Notes: generated by a model not told the origin, from the letters alone. Positions 25,565-33,419 are shown, counted from the stretch's first letter. The stretch is 64,000 nucleotides of DNA from an uncultured Clostridia bacterium (GCA_946186375.1 CAMHMZ010000002.1:96478-160477); one strand, 5' to 3'. Program-made: numbers and translations.

Positions 25565-25692
25565 GCCGCTCCCCCCTTTTCTCATTTCTTTAAAGATTTT
25601 ACCACAGTCTCCGCCGTTTTCTCAACACAGATCGCGCAAAAAACATAGCTATTTGCCGAAATCTGTGCTATGCTGTGCGGGAGGTGTAATCA

Positions 25693-26847
25693 ATGATGGA
25701 AAACGAACGCGCGCTCTGCCCTCATCGCCGCGCCTGCGGCGGCTGTCAGCTCCAGAATCTGAGCTATGCCGAGCAGCTCGGCCACAAGCAGCGGCAGGTC
25801 ATCGGCCTGCTGGGCCGCTTCGGCCACGTGGAGGAGATCTGGGGCATGGAAGAGCCCTGGCATTACCGCAACAAGGTGCACGCCGCCTTTGCGCTCGACC
25901 GGAGAAGGCAGATCGTCTCCGGCATCTATCAGTCCAGCAGCCACGCGGTCGTGCCGGTGGACAGCTGTCTCATCGAGGACGAGCTGGCCGACCGGATCAT
26001 CGTCGCCATCCGCGGCATGCTTCGCCCCTTCAAGCTGCAGGCCTACGACGAGCGCAGCGGCACCGGCTGGCTGCGGCACGTGCTGGTGCGCCGCGGCTTT
26101 ACGAGCGGCCAGGTGATGGTGGTGCTGGTGGCGGCCTCCCCCATTTTCAAAAACCAGAAACCCTTTCTGGCAAAGCTTCTGAGCGACTTTCCCGAGATCA
26201 CGACCGTCGTTCTGAATGTCAACGACCGCTTCGGCTCCATGCTCCTCGGTCCGAAGAGCAAAACGCTCTATGGAAACGGGTATATTGAAGATGAATTATG
26301 TAAACTGAAATTCCGCATCTCCCCCTCCTCCTTTTATCAGATTAACCCGCTGCAGACCGAGAAGCTGTACGCTGAGGCGATCCGGCTGGCGGGGCTGACC
26401 GGGAAGGAGACGGTGCTCGACGCCTACTGCGGCGTGGGGACGATCGGTCTCTGCGCCGCTTCTCAGGCCGGGCAGGTCATCGGCGTGGAAGTAAACGCCG
26501 ACGCCGTGAAGGACGCCATCGTCAACGCCAGGCTCAACGGGATCAAAAACGCGTGGTTCACCGCCGGGGACGCCGGGCAGTTCATGGAGGGCATGGTGGC
26601 CGAGGGGCGGCGCCCCGACGTGGTGTTCATGGATCCGCCCCGCGCCGGGAGCGACGAAAAGTTCCTGCGCTCCCTCCTGCGCACGGCCCCGGAGCGGATC
26701 GTGTACGTCTCCTGCAACCCCGTCACCATGCAGCGCGACCTCACCATGCTCGTCAAGGGCGGCTACCGCGTCCGGCACATCCAGCCGGTGGACATGTTCC
26801 CGCACACGGAGCATGTCGAATCAGTTGTGAAACTGATTCGACAATGA
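25693..26847 (+). CDS. 23S rRNA (uracil-C5)-methyltransferase, RlmD/RlmCD (RumA) type
   Basis: Protein of 384 residues, shorter than usual because the N-terminal TRAM domain is absent. A Cys cluster for a 4Fe-4S centre opens the protein (CPHRRACGGCQ). The SAM-binding region is DAYCGVGTIGL, followed by FMDPPRAG and the catalytic-Cys motif VYVSCNP. It methylates U747/U1939-like sites in 23S rRNA. GGGAGGTG precedes the ATG. The last codons (EHVESVVKLIRQ) form one arm of a 13-bp hairpin at 26814-26843. A second HVE-type tail fragment lies 1.2 kb downstream, see 27981-28088. Confidence 0.92.
   Translation: MMENERALCPHRRACGGCQLQNLSYAEQLGHKQRQVIGLLGRFGHVEEIWGMEEPWHYRNKVHAAFALDRRRQIVSGIYQSSSHAVVPVDSCLIEDELADRIIVAIRGMLRPFKLQAYDERSGTGWLRHVLVRRGFTSGQVMVVLVAASPIFKNQKPFLAKLLSDFPEITTVVLNVNDRFGSMLLGPKSKTLYGNGYIEDELCKLKFRISPSSFYQINPLQTEKLYAEAIRLAGLTGKETVLDAYCGVGTIGLCAASQAGQVIGVEVNADAVKDAIVNARLNGIKNAWFTAGDAGQFMEGMVAEGRRPDVVFMDPPRAGSDEKFLRSLLRTAPERIVYVSCNPVTMQRDLTMLVKGGYRVRHIQPVDMFPHTEHVESVVKLIRQ
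26814..26843 (+). terminator. Hairpin overlapping the 3' end of the RNA methyltransferase gene
   Basis: TGTCGAATCAGTT (26814-26826), loop GTGA, AACTGATTCGACA (26831-26843): a perfect 13-bp stem formed by the last codons. No T-tract follows, so it may be part of the adjacent hairpin array and not a simple terminator. Confidence 0.55.
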
Positions 26848-26996
26848 ATTGCGCCTGTCGGCGCTTGAATTGCCTTGCGGCATGAATTGACCTTCGGTCA
26901 TGAATTGCCCTGCGGGGCATAAGACGCAATTCAATTCACGGAGCGCAGCGAGAAATCATGCGCGCAGCGCAAATCATGACGCGCAGCGTCAATTCA
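26845..26996. repeat. Array of short hairpin units in opposed orientation
   Basis: Left half: TGAATTG at 26845, 26866, 26883 and 26901, each followed by a tiny hairpin whose stem differs (CGCC/GGCG, CC/GG, ACC/GGT, CCC/GGG). Right half: the inverse motif (CAATTCA or a variant) at 26932, 26952, 26970 and 26990, preceded by hairpins TGCGC/GCGCA (26959-26971) and TGACGC/GCGTCA (26977-26991). Stems change while pairing is kept. The array ends 17 bases before the four-helix-bundle start. Confidence 0.9.
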
Positions 26997-27013
26997 TTCA
27001 AAGGAGAAAAGCT

Positions 27014-27373
27014 ATGGCAGACAACCAACTTGTCTTCCTGTCAAAAGCATTTGCAGTTGATATCATCGGTCTTTGTGAAAGCCTCAGGGAACGCAAAAAG
27101 GCGAACGCGATCCTCAATCAGCTTCTCCGAAGCGGCACAAGTATCGGCGCCAACATACATGAGGCAAATTACGCGTCAAGCAAGGCGGATTTTATCAACA
27201 AGTTTCAGATAGCATTGAAAGAGTGTTATGAAACCGAATACTGGCTTGAAATATTTCATGACTCAAAAGTGCTCTCAGACGAAGAATACTCGAATATGTC
27301 TTCGCAATGCAGTAAGCTTCGAAAACTATTGATTGCCTCGATCACAACAGCAAAGAAAAACGCCGAACGTTGA
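27014..27373 (+). CDS. Four-helix-bundle protein, 23S rRNA-intervening-sequence (S23) family
   Basis: Protein of 119 residues, all helical. It shows the family signature: LSKAFAVDIIGLCESL, then LLRSGTSIGANIHEA and KADFINKFQIALKECYETEYWLE. Related genes occur inside intervening sequences of 23S rRNA in some bacteria, and the avd accessory of diversity-generating retroelements has the same fold; they may bind nucleic acid. AAGGAG precedes the ATG at 27014. Codon use is more AT-rich than in flanking genes. It is separated from the RNA methyltransferase only by the hairpin array. The function here is unknown. Confidence 0.88.
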   Translation: MADNQLVFLSKAFAVDIIGLCESLRERKKANAILNQLLRSGTSIGANIHEANYASSKADFINKFQIALKECYETEYWLEIFHDSKVLSDEEYSNMSSQCSKLRKLLIASITTAKKNAER

Positions 27374-27425
27374 AAAACGGTTATATTGATCACCCAAGCG
27401 AAAACGTAAAACACAGGAGAGTTTT

Positions 27426-27905
27426 ATGCAGCTTATCACAGATAAAGATTTATACCAAAGGATTTGGGATAAGATCTATTCGGATTATGCTTTCTATCCT
27501 TCAACAGACAGTCATGGAAAATGGCTGAAACCGGAAGGCATATTTCGAACATATAAACTTGGAAAGATTTGGAACGAGGAGCAGGAAGCCGTTATCAATT
27601 TCATTCTTTGTGAAGTGATTGGGAAGGAAATGTATGCGCTTGACTGGCATCATGATTGTTTCCTCTTTGATCCAAACGAGAGAATACCGACCGGATATGA
27701 ATACTATGATGACGCGAGAAACTGCAATGTGTATTTTCCCGAATATTATCCGAACGGGGACTATCATTTCTTTGTTTCAAAGGATTGGACGTTAGGTCTC
27801 TACGGACATCCGTGGAGAAAGGAATTAATCGTCGCTGGTGAAGAATTGATTCTGGCAATAGAAAAGAATCTCGCTGAACTGGGATTGAAAAAACAATATT
27901 CTTGA
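27426..27905 (+). CDS. DUF2716-like protein of unknown function
   Basis: Protein of 159 residues, rich in aromatic residues. It resembles DUF2716 proteins (a Trp-containing N-terminus, DWHHDCFLFDP in the middle, GDYHFFVSKDWTLGLYGHPWRKELIVAG near the C-terminus). No signal peptide or membrane segment. ACAGGAGAG lies upstream of the ATG. It is 52 bases after the four-helix-bundle gene, with similarly AT-rich codon use, so both may have arrived together. Family assignment is from memory of the pattern and is tentative. Confidence 0.65.
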   Translation: MQLITDKDLYQRIWDKIYSDYAFYPSTDSHGKWLKPEGIFRTYKLGKIWNEEQEAVINFILCEVIGKEMYALDWHHDCFLFDPNERIPTGYEYYDDARNCNVYFPEYYPNGDYHFFVSKDWTLGLYGHPWRKELIVAGEELILAIEKNLAELGLKKQYS

Positions 27906-27980
27906 GGCCATAGACTTTGTGAAAATGGTCAACGGCATATTCCTGACGCCGAGGGTCGTGTGGGCAGCGTAGATAATGAG

Positions 27981-28088
27981 TTATTTATTCACGCTATTGT
28001 CCCAAGGCATGTCGAGATGGTGACACTTTTATCCCGCAGAAAAGATGAGCCGAGAGTACAGGTGACGATGACTTGCAAGTCTGACTAA
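27981..28088 (+). pseudogene. Remnant of an RlmD/RumA-type methyltransferase C-terminal tail
   Basis: In one frame this stretch reads an ending typical of clostridial RlmD proteins: HVEMVTLLSRRKDEP, then VQVTMT, then a stop at 28086. No start or upstream domain is present. The segment GCATGTCGA at 28007-28015 is identical to 26811-26819 in the intact methyltransferase, at the same codons (HVE). The rest of the gap 27906-28144 shows no other recognisable gene. It may be a displaced gene end or a second-copy relic. Confidence 0.4.
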
Positions 28089-28144
28089 TACAGTAAAGAA
28101 ACGTTTTAATAAATTAACAAATCGTATTTATGGGGATGACTCAG

Positions 28145-28795
28145 ATGAACTATAAGGTAATTGACAGAGAAACATATTATAGAAAAGGTGTGTACCGTCA
28201 CTTCTCGGAAGATTGTAAATGCTCGACATCCATGACGGCGAGAATAGATGTCACAAATCTCGCTGCATATTCCAAGAAAACAGAAACAAAGTTTTATATC
28301 AACTTTTTATATATTCTTTCAAAGGTTATGAATTCACGCGAAGATTACAGAATGGGATATCTCTGGCAGACAGATGAACTGATTTGCTATGACGTGGTCA
28401 ATCCCACACAGTATGTCTTCCATGAAGACACGGAAACCTGCACCCCTGTGTATACGGAATACTTTGAGGACTATGATAAGTTCTACGCTGCTGCATTGCG
28501 GGATGTTGAAGAGGCGAAGAAGACAAGGGAATACGAGCTGGATATGCAAAATCATCCCAACTGGTTCGATGCCTCGTTTATTTCATGGCTCTCTTATGAT
28601 TCACTGAATCTTGAGCTGCCCGATGGAAATCTGCATTTTGCGCCAATTGTCAATTGGGGAAAATACAGGGAAGAAAACGAAAGACTTGTCATGCCTGTAA
28701 CTGTTCGGCTGAATCACGCGATTGCTGATGGTTATTTGGTCGCAAATGTATTCCGCCTTCTGGAGCAAGAAATAAAGTTGTTTGTTGGGCTTTGA
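28145..28795 (+). CDS. Chloramphenicol acetyltransferase-like protein (CatA family)
   Basis: Protein of 216 residues, the usual CAT length. It opens with YKVIDRETYYRKGVYRHF, as CatA proteins do. The active-site motif near residue 191 is NHAIADG (usual HHAVCDG); the catalytic His is kept, while the His before it is Asn and the Cys is Ala. FIPWISF-like sequence appears as FISWLSYDSLNL. It would acetylate chloramphenicol or another hydroxyl substrate. The start at 28145 has GGGG nine bases upstream; 28130 is an alternative. AT-rich codon use suggests recent transfer. Resistance is not proven by sequence. Confidence 0.85.
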   Translation: MNYKVIDRETYYRKGVYRHFSEDCKCSTSMTARIDVTNLAAYSKKTETKFYINFLYILSKVMNSREDYRMGYLWQTDELICYDVVNPTQYVFHEDTETCTPVYTEYFEDYDKFYAAALRDVEEAKKTREYELDMQNHPNWFDASFISWLSYDSLNLELPDGNLHFAPIVNWGKYREENERLVMPVTVRLNHAIADGYLVANVFRLLEQEIKLFVGL

Positions 28796-28876
28796 TTGAT
28801 ATATTCAAAACTGTCGAGACGGTATGCCTGCTGATCAGGAATTGATATCCGGCAGACATGGATTACGGAGGTCAAT

Positions 28877-29365
28877 ATGCTTGAGATAAAAGAAACGACG
28901 CCTGAGGATCTCAAAAGCGTTCAGCGGCTTTGGGCCGACGGGGACGTCATGCGCTTTGTCGGCTTCCCGGACGGGCTGCGGCAGACAGACGAAGACATGC
29001 GGCGCTGGTATCGGTGGATCGACGGCGGCAGACCGAGGATCGATCACTACTCGATCTTTGAGGACGGCGTATACTGCGGAGAGTCCTTTTATGAGGTCGA
29101 TCCGGAGCACCGGAGCGCCGCGCTGGATATCAAGCTCTTCGCTTTTGCCCGAGGCCGGGGCATCGCGGCGGCCGGGCTGCGGCATGCGATCGAAGCGGCC
29201 TTCCGAAACGGGGCCGGGGTCGTCTGGGTCGATCCGAATCCGGAGAACGGGAAGGCGATCGCCCTGTATGAGAGGCTGGGGTTTCATCGGAAGGACTTTC
29301 CGGCGTACCTGCGCTCCGGGGACGAGCCTCCGCGCTCGGTCTACATGGAGCTTCGCAAAGCCTGA
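28877..29365 (+). CDS. GNAT-family N-acetyltransferase
   Basis: Protein of 162 residues. It has the GNAT core, with RSAALDIKLFAFARGRGIAAAGLRHAIEAAF around the acetyl-CoA pyrophosphate loop and ENGKAIALYERLGFHRKDF near the C-terminus. GGAGG lies upstream of the ATG. Substrate unknown. GC content returns to that of the core genome here, so the AT-rich patch ends between 28.80 and 28.88 kb. It is followed after 19 bases by a second GNAT gene in the same direction. Confidence 0.85.
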   Translation: MLEIKETTPEDLKSVQRLWADGDVMRFVGFPDGLRQTDEDMRRWYRWIDGGRPRIDHYSIFEDGVYCGESFYEVDPEHRSAALDIKLFAFARGRGIAAAGLRHAIEAAFRNGAGVVWVDPNPENGKAIALYERLGFHRKDFPAYLRSGDEPPRSVYMELRKA

Positions 29366-29384
29366 ATTTTTCATGGAGGCAGGT

Positions 29385-29873
29385 ATGGAATTGATCGAGA
29401 TCCGTACGCAGGACGCCGAAAGGCTCGCTCCCCTCGTCGCTGCGTTCCGGGTGCAGCTGAACGCCTATAGAGGGATCCTCTCGCAGCCGAATATGGAAAG
29501 TGCCCGCGAGGAGCTCCTCGACTTTTTGGCCGCCGGTTATCCCGTATATGCCGCCGCGGACGACGGCGCGCTTCTGGGCTATATCGTCTGCCGGATCGAC
29601 GATAACTGCGTATGGGTGGAGCAGCTCTTTGTCCGGGAAGAGCAGAGGCGAAAGGGCTTTGCCTCCCTGCTTTTCGGCAAGGCCGAGGAGCTTGCCACGG
29701 CGCGGGGAGAGGATACCGTCTATAACTTTGTCCATCCCAACAACGACGGCGTGATCGGTTTTCTTCGCTCGAAGGGCTATACCGTTCTGAATCTGATCGA
29801 AGTCCGAAAGCCCTACAAAGGCGAAAAGCCTGACACGACGATCCAGGTGGGAAACGAGACTTTTGATTACTGA
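29385..29873 (+). CDS. GNAT-family N-acetyltransferase (second)
   Basis: Protein of 162 residues. The GNAT motif A appears as WVEQLFVREEQRRKGFASLLFGKAEELA, followed by HPNNDGVIGFLRSKGYTVLNLIE. I chose the ATG at 29385 because GGAGG lies six bases upstream of it; the ATG at 29373 has none. It probably shares a transcript with the preceding GNAT gene. Its substrate is unknown; the two share only family-level similarity, so they are not a recent duplication. Confidence 0.85.
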   Translation: MELIEIRTQDAERLAPLVAAFRVQLNAYRGILSQPNMESAREELLDFLAAGYPVYAAADDGALLGYIVCRIDDNCVWVEQLFVREEQRRKGFASLLFGKAEELATARGEDTVYNFVHPNNDGVIGFLRSKGYTVLNLIEVRKPYKGEKPDTTIQVGNETFDY

Positions 29874-29928
29874 ATATCAATTTCTTTCGATACAGTCATT
29901 CTTTCAATCTTTTATCCAGCTTAAAAAA

Positions 29929-29937
29929 TGTTATATT
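29929..29937 (+). promoter_or_regulatory. Extended -10 promoter of luxS
   Basis: TGTTATATT (extended -10 TG-N-TATATT) lies 17 bases before the luxS ATG, which has AAGGAG upstream. The short distance leaves only a very short leader. Confidence 0.5.
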
Positions 29938-29954
29938 GATAAGGAGAAACGAAC

Positions 29955-30479
29955 ATGGAACTGATCACAAGCTTTTCCGTAGACCATACGCGCATCGTGC
30001 CGGGCATCTTTACGAGCCGGGTCGATCAGCTGGGCGAGTATGCGGTCACGACCTATGACGTCCGGCTGAAGCGGCCCAACCGGGAGCCGGTCATCGACGT
30101 CGGGGCCATGCACTCGCTCGAGCACATCATCGCGACCTATCTGCGCAACGATCCCGTCTGGAAGGACGAGGTCATCTACTGGGGACCGATGGGCTGTCTG
30201 ACGGGCTTTTACCTCATCCTCAAGGGCAGCCGCGCGCCGCAGGAGCTGTACGCGCTGCTGCTCGGAGCCTTCCGGGCCGTGGAGGAGGCCGAAGAGGTGC
30301 CCGGCACCGCGCCCGAAAACTGCGGGCATTATCTGATGCACAACCTCGGGATGGCCAAATGGTACGCCCGGGAATTCGCCGCTTATCTCGAGGCGCACGC
30401 CGACGATCCCGCCATCTTCGCCTATCCCATGACCGAACGGCTCGTCACGGACGCCGGGCAGCATTTCTTTGATTCCTGA
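29955..30479 (+). CDS. luxS: S-ribosylhomocysteine lyase (LuxS)
   Basis: Protein of 174 residues. The metal-binding motif is His53-x-x-Glu56-His57 (HSLEH), the catalytic Cys81 sits in GCLTGFYL, and a late metal ligand in ENCGHYLMHNLGMAKWY. It cleaves S-ribosylhomocysteine to homocysteine and DPD, the precursor of the AI-2 signal, and recycles methyl-donor by-products. AAGGAG lies before the ATG. It is followed after 23 bases by a membrane-protein gene; no AI-2 transporter is nearby, so metabolic recycling may be its main role here. Confidence 0.96.
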   Translation: MELITSFSVDHTRIVPGIFTSRVDQLGEYAVTTYDVRLKRPNREPVIDVGAMHSLEHIIATYLRNDPVWKDEVIYWGPMGCLTGFYLILKGSRAPQELYALLLGAFRAVEEAEEVPGTAPENCGHYLMHNLGMAKWYAREFAAYLEAHADDPAIFAYPMTERLVTDAGQHFFDS

Positions 30480-30502
30480 GCAAAAAAACTGAGGTAACAA
30501 CG

Positions 30503-31378
30503 ATGTTTGAAAAAACGCTGAAAAAGCTATTTGGCGGGCTGGAGCTCACCTGGCCCCGGCTCATCATCGCCGCGCTCGCCGCGGCGGTGTTCACGGCCGC
30601 CATGGCCATCATCCCCACGCTGCACTACACCTCCTTTATCGCGATCACGGCGACCTTCGAGGTATGGATCCTCTTCGGCATCCTGATCATCATGAACAGC
30701 CGCTCCAACAAAGACGCAGCGCTCAAGTGCTTCGTGTTCTTTCTGATCAGCCAGCCGCTTATCTATCTTCTTCAGGTGCCCTTCAGTCCCCAGGGCTGGC
30801 AGCTGTTCGGATATTACCCCTATTGGTTCATCTGGACCGTCCTGTGTCTGCCGATGGGCTTTATCGGCTACTATATGAAAAAGGACAAATGGTGGGGGCT
30901 GCTGATTTTGCTGCCGATGCTCGTGCTGACGGCCTACTCTCTCTCCACTTACCTGTCGAAGCTGCTCTTCGCCTTCCCGCGCTATGTGCTCATCGTCCTC
31001 TTCTGCGCCGCCGCGCTGCTCGTCTATCCCGTCGCGATCTTCAACAGCAAAAAGCTCCGGGCGGCGGGCCTTGCGATCAGCGCCGCCCTCCTTGTCGCCG
31101 TTTGCGTCCTGTGTTTTCTCAATCCTCCGGTGTACAGCACAGATGTGCTGGGCGACAGCGAGGAGCACCCGTTTGACGAGAGCTATTCCGTCTCACTCGG
31201 CGACAGCCGCTATGGGGACGTCAGCATTCAGTATTACCCGGAGATCGAAGCTTACATGGTGCACGCCGATTTCAGGAAGGCCGGGACGACGACGCTGACG
31301 CTCGTCTCCCCCGACGGTGAGGATACCGTGTTCGATCTCCACATCGAGGAGGACACCTATCGTCTGACGAAGAAATAA
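30503..31378 (+). CDS. Polytopic membrane protein of unknown function
   Basis: Protein of 291 residues with about seven membrane segments between residues 18 and 210, then a soluble C-terminal domain of about 80 residues beginning after NPPVYSTDVLGDS and ending in a beta-rich stretch (RKAGTTTLTLVSPDGEDTVFDLHI). The tail is likely outside the cell. TGAGGTAAC precedes the ATG. It is 23 bases after luxS and 22 bases before the next gene, so it may belong to the luxS transcript. I do not recognise the family. Confidence 0.7.
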   Translation: MFEKTLKKLFGGLELTWPRLIIAALAAAVFTAAMAIIPTLHYTSFIAITATFEVWILFGILIIMNSRSNKDAALKCFVFFLISQPLIYLLQVPFSPQGWQLFGYYPYWFIWTVLCLPMGFIGYYMKKDKWWGLLILLPMLVLTAYSLSTYLSKLLFAFPRYVLIVLFCAAALLVYPVAIFNSKKLRAAGLAISAALLVAVCVLCFLNPPVYSTDVLGDSEEHPFDESYSVSLGDSRYGDVSIQYYPEIEAYMVHADFRKAGTTTLTLVSPDGEDTVFDLHIEEDTYRLTKK

Positions 31379-31400
31379 AGTGAAACGGAGGAATTATCTG

Positions 31401-32078
31401 ATGCGTACCGAATCCAGACTCGGCGAGGAGCTCTGCAAGCTTCTGCGCGAGGATTATACGCTTCAAAAGGAAGAGCTCGGCGCGGACGCGCATCTGAAGA
31501 AAAACGGCATGGCCTTCGACACAGAGGCCTATTCCGTCGAGGGGCTGGGGCACCTGTGCGTGATGAAAATGAACGCCATACTGGGCCTCATGAAGATGGA
31601 GACTGTCGTCCTCGCCGTAACAGAGAAGGACGTACCGCTTTTTAATCTTGACTATGTCTCCGCCTTCGGGAAGGAGACGCAGTTCGCGGAGCTCTACGAC
31701 ACGCAGCTCTCCCCCTGGCCGGAGAGCGCGCAGGCCGCCTTTGAGGCGATCCGGTACAAATACGCCGCGCTGCCTGACAGTGTAGCCAAGGCGGCGCGCT
31801 GGTACGACGCGATCCTCTATCCCTGCTCCTGCCGCAAAACGGGCAAGGGTCTGCATGAAAAGCTCGACGCGCTCGCGCTCGACTATCTGCGGACGTTTGC
31901 CGCGCAGCTGAAGGACGCGCCCGCCTGTGACGCGGCGGAAAAACGATCTCGCGTGCGCGGCTTTGCCGAGCGGCTCTTCGCCGAGGGCGGCCCGGCTGTC
32001 GATCAGGTGACGAAGCTCTTCGGGCGCGAGACCGCGTCGCGGCTTATCCTGCGGCACATGTATGGCGTAAAACCGTAA
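31401..32078 (+). CDS. Conserved protein of unknown function
   Basis: Protein of 225 residues, cytoplasmic, family not recognised. A well-ordered motif MKMNAILGLMKMETVVLAVTEKDVPLFNLDYV occupies residues 55-87, and the C-terminal half is helical with an RLFAEGGPAVDQVTKLFG segment. The MKME..PLFNLDY pattern recalls ferredoxin-dependent bilin-reductase-like folds, but this is a weak impression. I chose the ATG at 31401 because GGAGG is nine bases upstream; an in-frame GTG at 31380 has none. It is followed after 16 bases by the tandem Nudix gene. Confidence 0.65.
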   Translation: MRTESRLGEELCKLLREDYTLQKEELGADAHLKKNGMAFDTEAYSVEGLGHLCVMKMNAILGLMKMETVVLAVTEKDVPLFNLDYVSAFGKETQFAELYDTQLSPWPESAQAAFEAIRYKYAALPDSVAKAARWYDAILYPCSCRKTGKGLHEKLDALALDYLRTFAAQLKDAPACDAAEKRSRVRGFAERLFAEGGPAVDQVTKLFGRETASRLILRHMYGVKP

Positions 32079-32094
32079 AGAAGGAAGCGAAAAC

Positions 32095-33006
32095 ATGGAC
32101 AACTGGGAATATTCCTGCGGCGCCGTGACCTTTACGCGGGAAAACGGCGTGATCCGCTACGTGCTGATCCACCAGAAAAAGGGCTGGTGGTCCTTCCCCA
32201 AGGGGCACATGGAGGGCGAAGAGAGCGAGCGTGAGACCGCGCTGCGTGAGATCTTCGAGGAGGTCGGGCTGCGCGTGCGCATCCTCGACGGCTTTCGCCG
32301 GGAGGAGACCTACCCCATCGAAAAAAAGCCCGGCAAGATGAAGCACGTCACCTACTTCTGCGCCGAATACGAGGGGCAGGAGCTCGTGCCCGATCCGGGC
32401 GAGCTGCTTGGCGCGCACCTGGCGACCTATGAGGAGGCCATGGCTCTCATCGAGCAGGAGCCGCGCCGCGAGCTCTTGACCGCCGCCAACGACTTTCTGC
32501 TCTCCCGCGAGCGCGGCGGGCACAGCGCGCAGGACATGTGCGTGCCCTGCGGGGAGGGTATCGTGAACCTCCGCGTTGGGGCGATCATCCTGCGCGACGG
32601 AAAGTTCCTCATGGTCGGCAACAAAAATTTCGACTATCTCTACTCCGTCGGCGGGCGCATCCGCTTTGGCGAGACCGCCGAGGAGGCCGTCGTGCGCGAG
32701 GTCTTCGAGGAGACGGGCTCGGTGCTTGAGGTCGAGCGGCTGGGCTTTGTGCACGAAAATTATTTTCTCAACGACTCCCCTGCCAAACACGGAAAAGTCG
32801 TCTATGAGCTGGCGCTGTATTTTTACATGAAAACGCCGGAGAACTTCGAGCCGAAGTGCGCGAGCTTTACGGAAAACGGCGTGGAGGAGCATCTCACCTG
32901 GGTCAGTCCCGACGACGAGCGGCGCTTTTACCCCGCCTTCTTCCGCACGGAGCTTCGACAGCCCTCGCCCGGCATCAGGCACTTCGTGGACGACGATCGA
33001 ATGTAA
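32095..33006 (+). CDS. Tandem Nudix hydrolase (two Nudix domains fused)
   Basis: Protein of 303 residues with two full Nudix domains. The first (about 1-135) has the Nudix box GHMEGEESERETALREIFEEVG and resembles Ap4A-hydrolase-type proteins (VLIHQKKGWWSFPKG). The second (about 155-300) has GRIRFGETAEEAVVREVFEETG and a VELALYFYM-type insert, closer to ADP-ribose or nucleoside-diphosphate Nudix proteins. Both boxes keep the catalytic Glu residues. Each domain should remove phosphate groups from a nucleoside-diphosphate derivative. GAAGGAAGC precedes the ATG. Confidence 0.9.
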   Translation: MDNWEYSCGAVTFTRENGVIRYVLIHQKKGWWSFPKGHMEGEESERETALREIFEEVGLRVRILDGFRREETYPIEKKPGKMKHVTYFCAEYEGQELVPDPGELLGAHLATYEEAMALIEQEPRRELLTAANDFLLSRERGGHSAQDMCVPCGEGIVNLRVGAIILRDGKFLMVGNKNFDYLYSVGGRIRFGETAEEAVVREVFEETGSVLEVERLGFVHENYFLNDSPAKHGKVVYELALYFYMKTPENFEPKCASFTENGVEEHLTWVSPDDERRFYPAFFRTELRQPSPGIRHFVDDDRM

Positions 33007-33023
33007 AACTTTTTTCCCGACGA

Positions 33024-33052
33024 TTGCAAGCGCGAAAAAGATTTGATACAAT
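33024..33052 (+). promoter_or_regulatory. Promoter of csaA-msrA
   Basis: TTGCAA (33024-33029), 17-base spacer, TACAAT (33047-33052), 33 bases before the csaA ATG. Confidence 0.8.
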
Positions 33053-33084
33053 AGCCTTGATTTTTCCCGGAAAAGGAGTTTCCT

Positions 33085-33414
33085 ATGGCGACTTTTGAGG
33101 ATTTTATGAAGCTCGATATCCGCGTCGGCACGATCCGGGAAGCCCGGCCCTTTGCCAAGGCCCGCCGCCCGGCCTATCAGCTTTGGGTAGATCTCGGCGA
33201 AGAGCTCGGCGTGAAGAAGTCCTCCGCTCAGATCACGGAGCGCTATACGCCGGAGGAGCTTGTCGGAAAGCAGGTGCTGGCGGTGGTGAATTTTCCGCCG
33301 CGGCAGATCGCAGACTTTATGAGCGAGGTGCTGGTGCTCGGCACCTACAGCGAAGGCGGCGTGGTGCTCATCACGCCGGATCAGAGCGTACAAAACGGAG
33401 ACAAGCTGGGGTGA
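33085..33414 (+). CDS. csaA: tRNA-binding-domain protein, CsaA-like
   Basis: Protein of 109 residues, the size of CsaA. The EMAP-II/OB-fold starts KLDIRVGTI and includes SSAQITERYTPEELVGKQVLAVVNFPP, the family pattern of the dimeric tRNA-binding CsaA proteins, thought to act as export-related chaperones or tRNA binders. GGAAAAGGAG precedes the ATG. It is followed after five bases by msrA, so both share a transcript from the promoter at 33024-33052. Confidence 0.9.
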   Translation: MATFEDFMKLDIRVGTIREARPFAKARRPAYQLWVDLGEELGVKKSSAQITERYTPEELVGKQVLAVVNFPPRQIADFMSEVLVLGTYSEGGVVLITPDQSVQNGDKLG

Positions 33415-33419
33415 AGAAC

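Noticed and set aside
26814..26843. Ordinary rho-independent terminator only
   Set aside because: The stem is perfect but no T-tract follows and a larger hairpin array begins at once, so a simple terminator does not explain the region.
26845..26996. CRISPR array
   Set aside because: Units are 17-21 bases with internal hairpins, orientation reverses midway, there are no distinct spacers and no cas genes nearby.
27906..27980. Additional gene between the DUF2716-like gene and the methyltransferase remnant
   Set aside because: Open frames are very short and lack a start with a ribosome site; no family pattern is visible.
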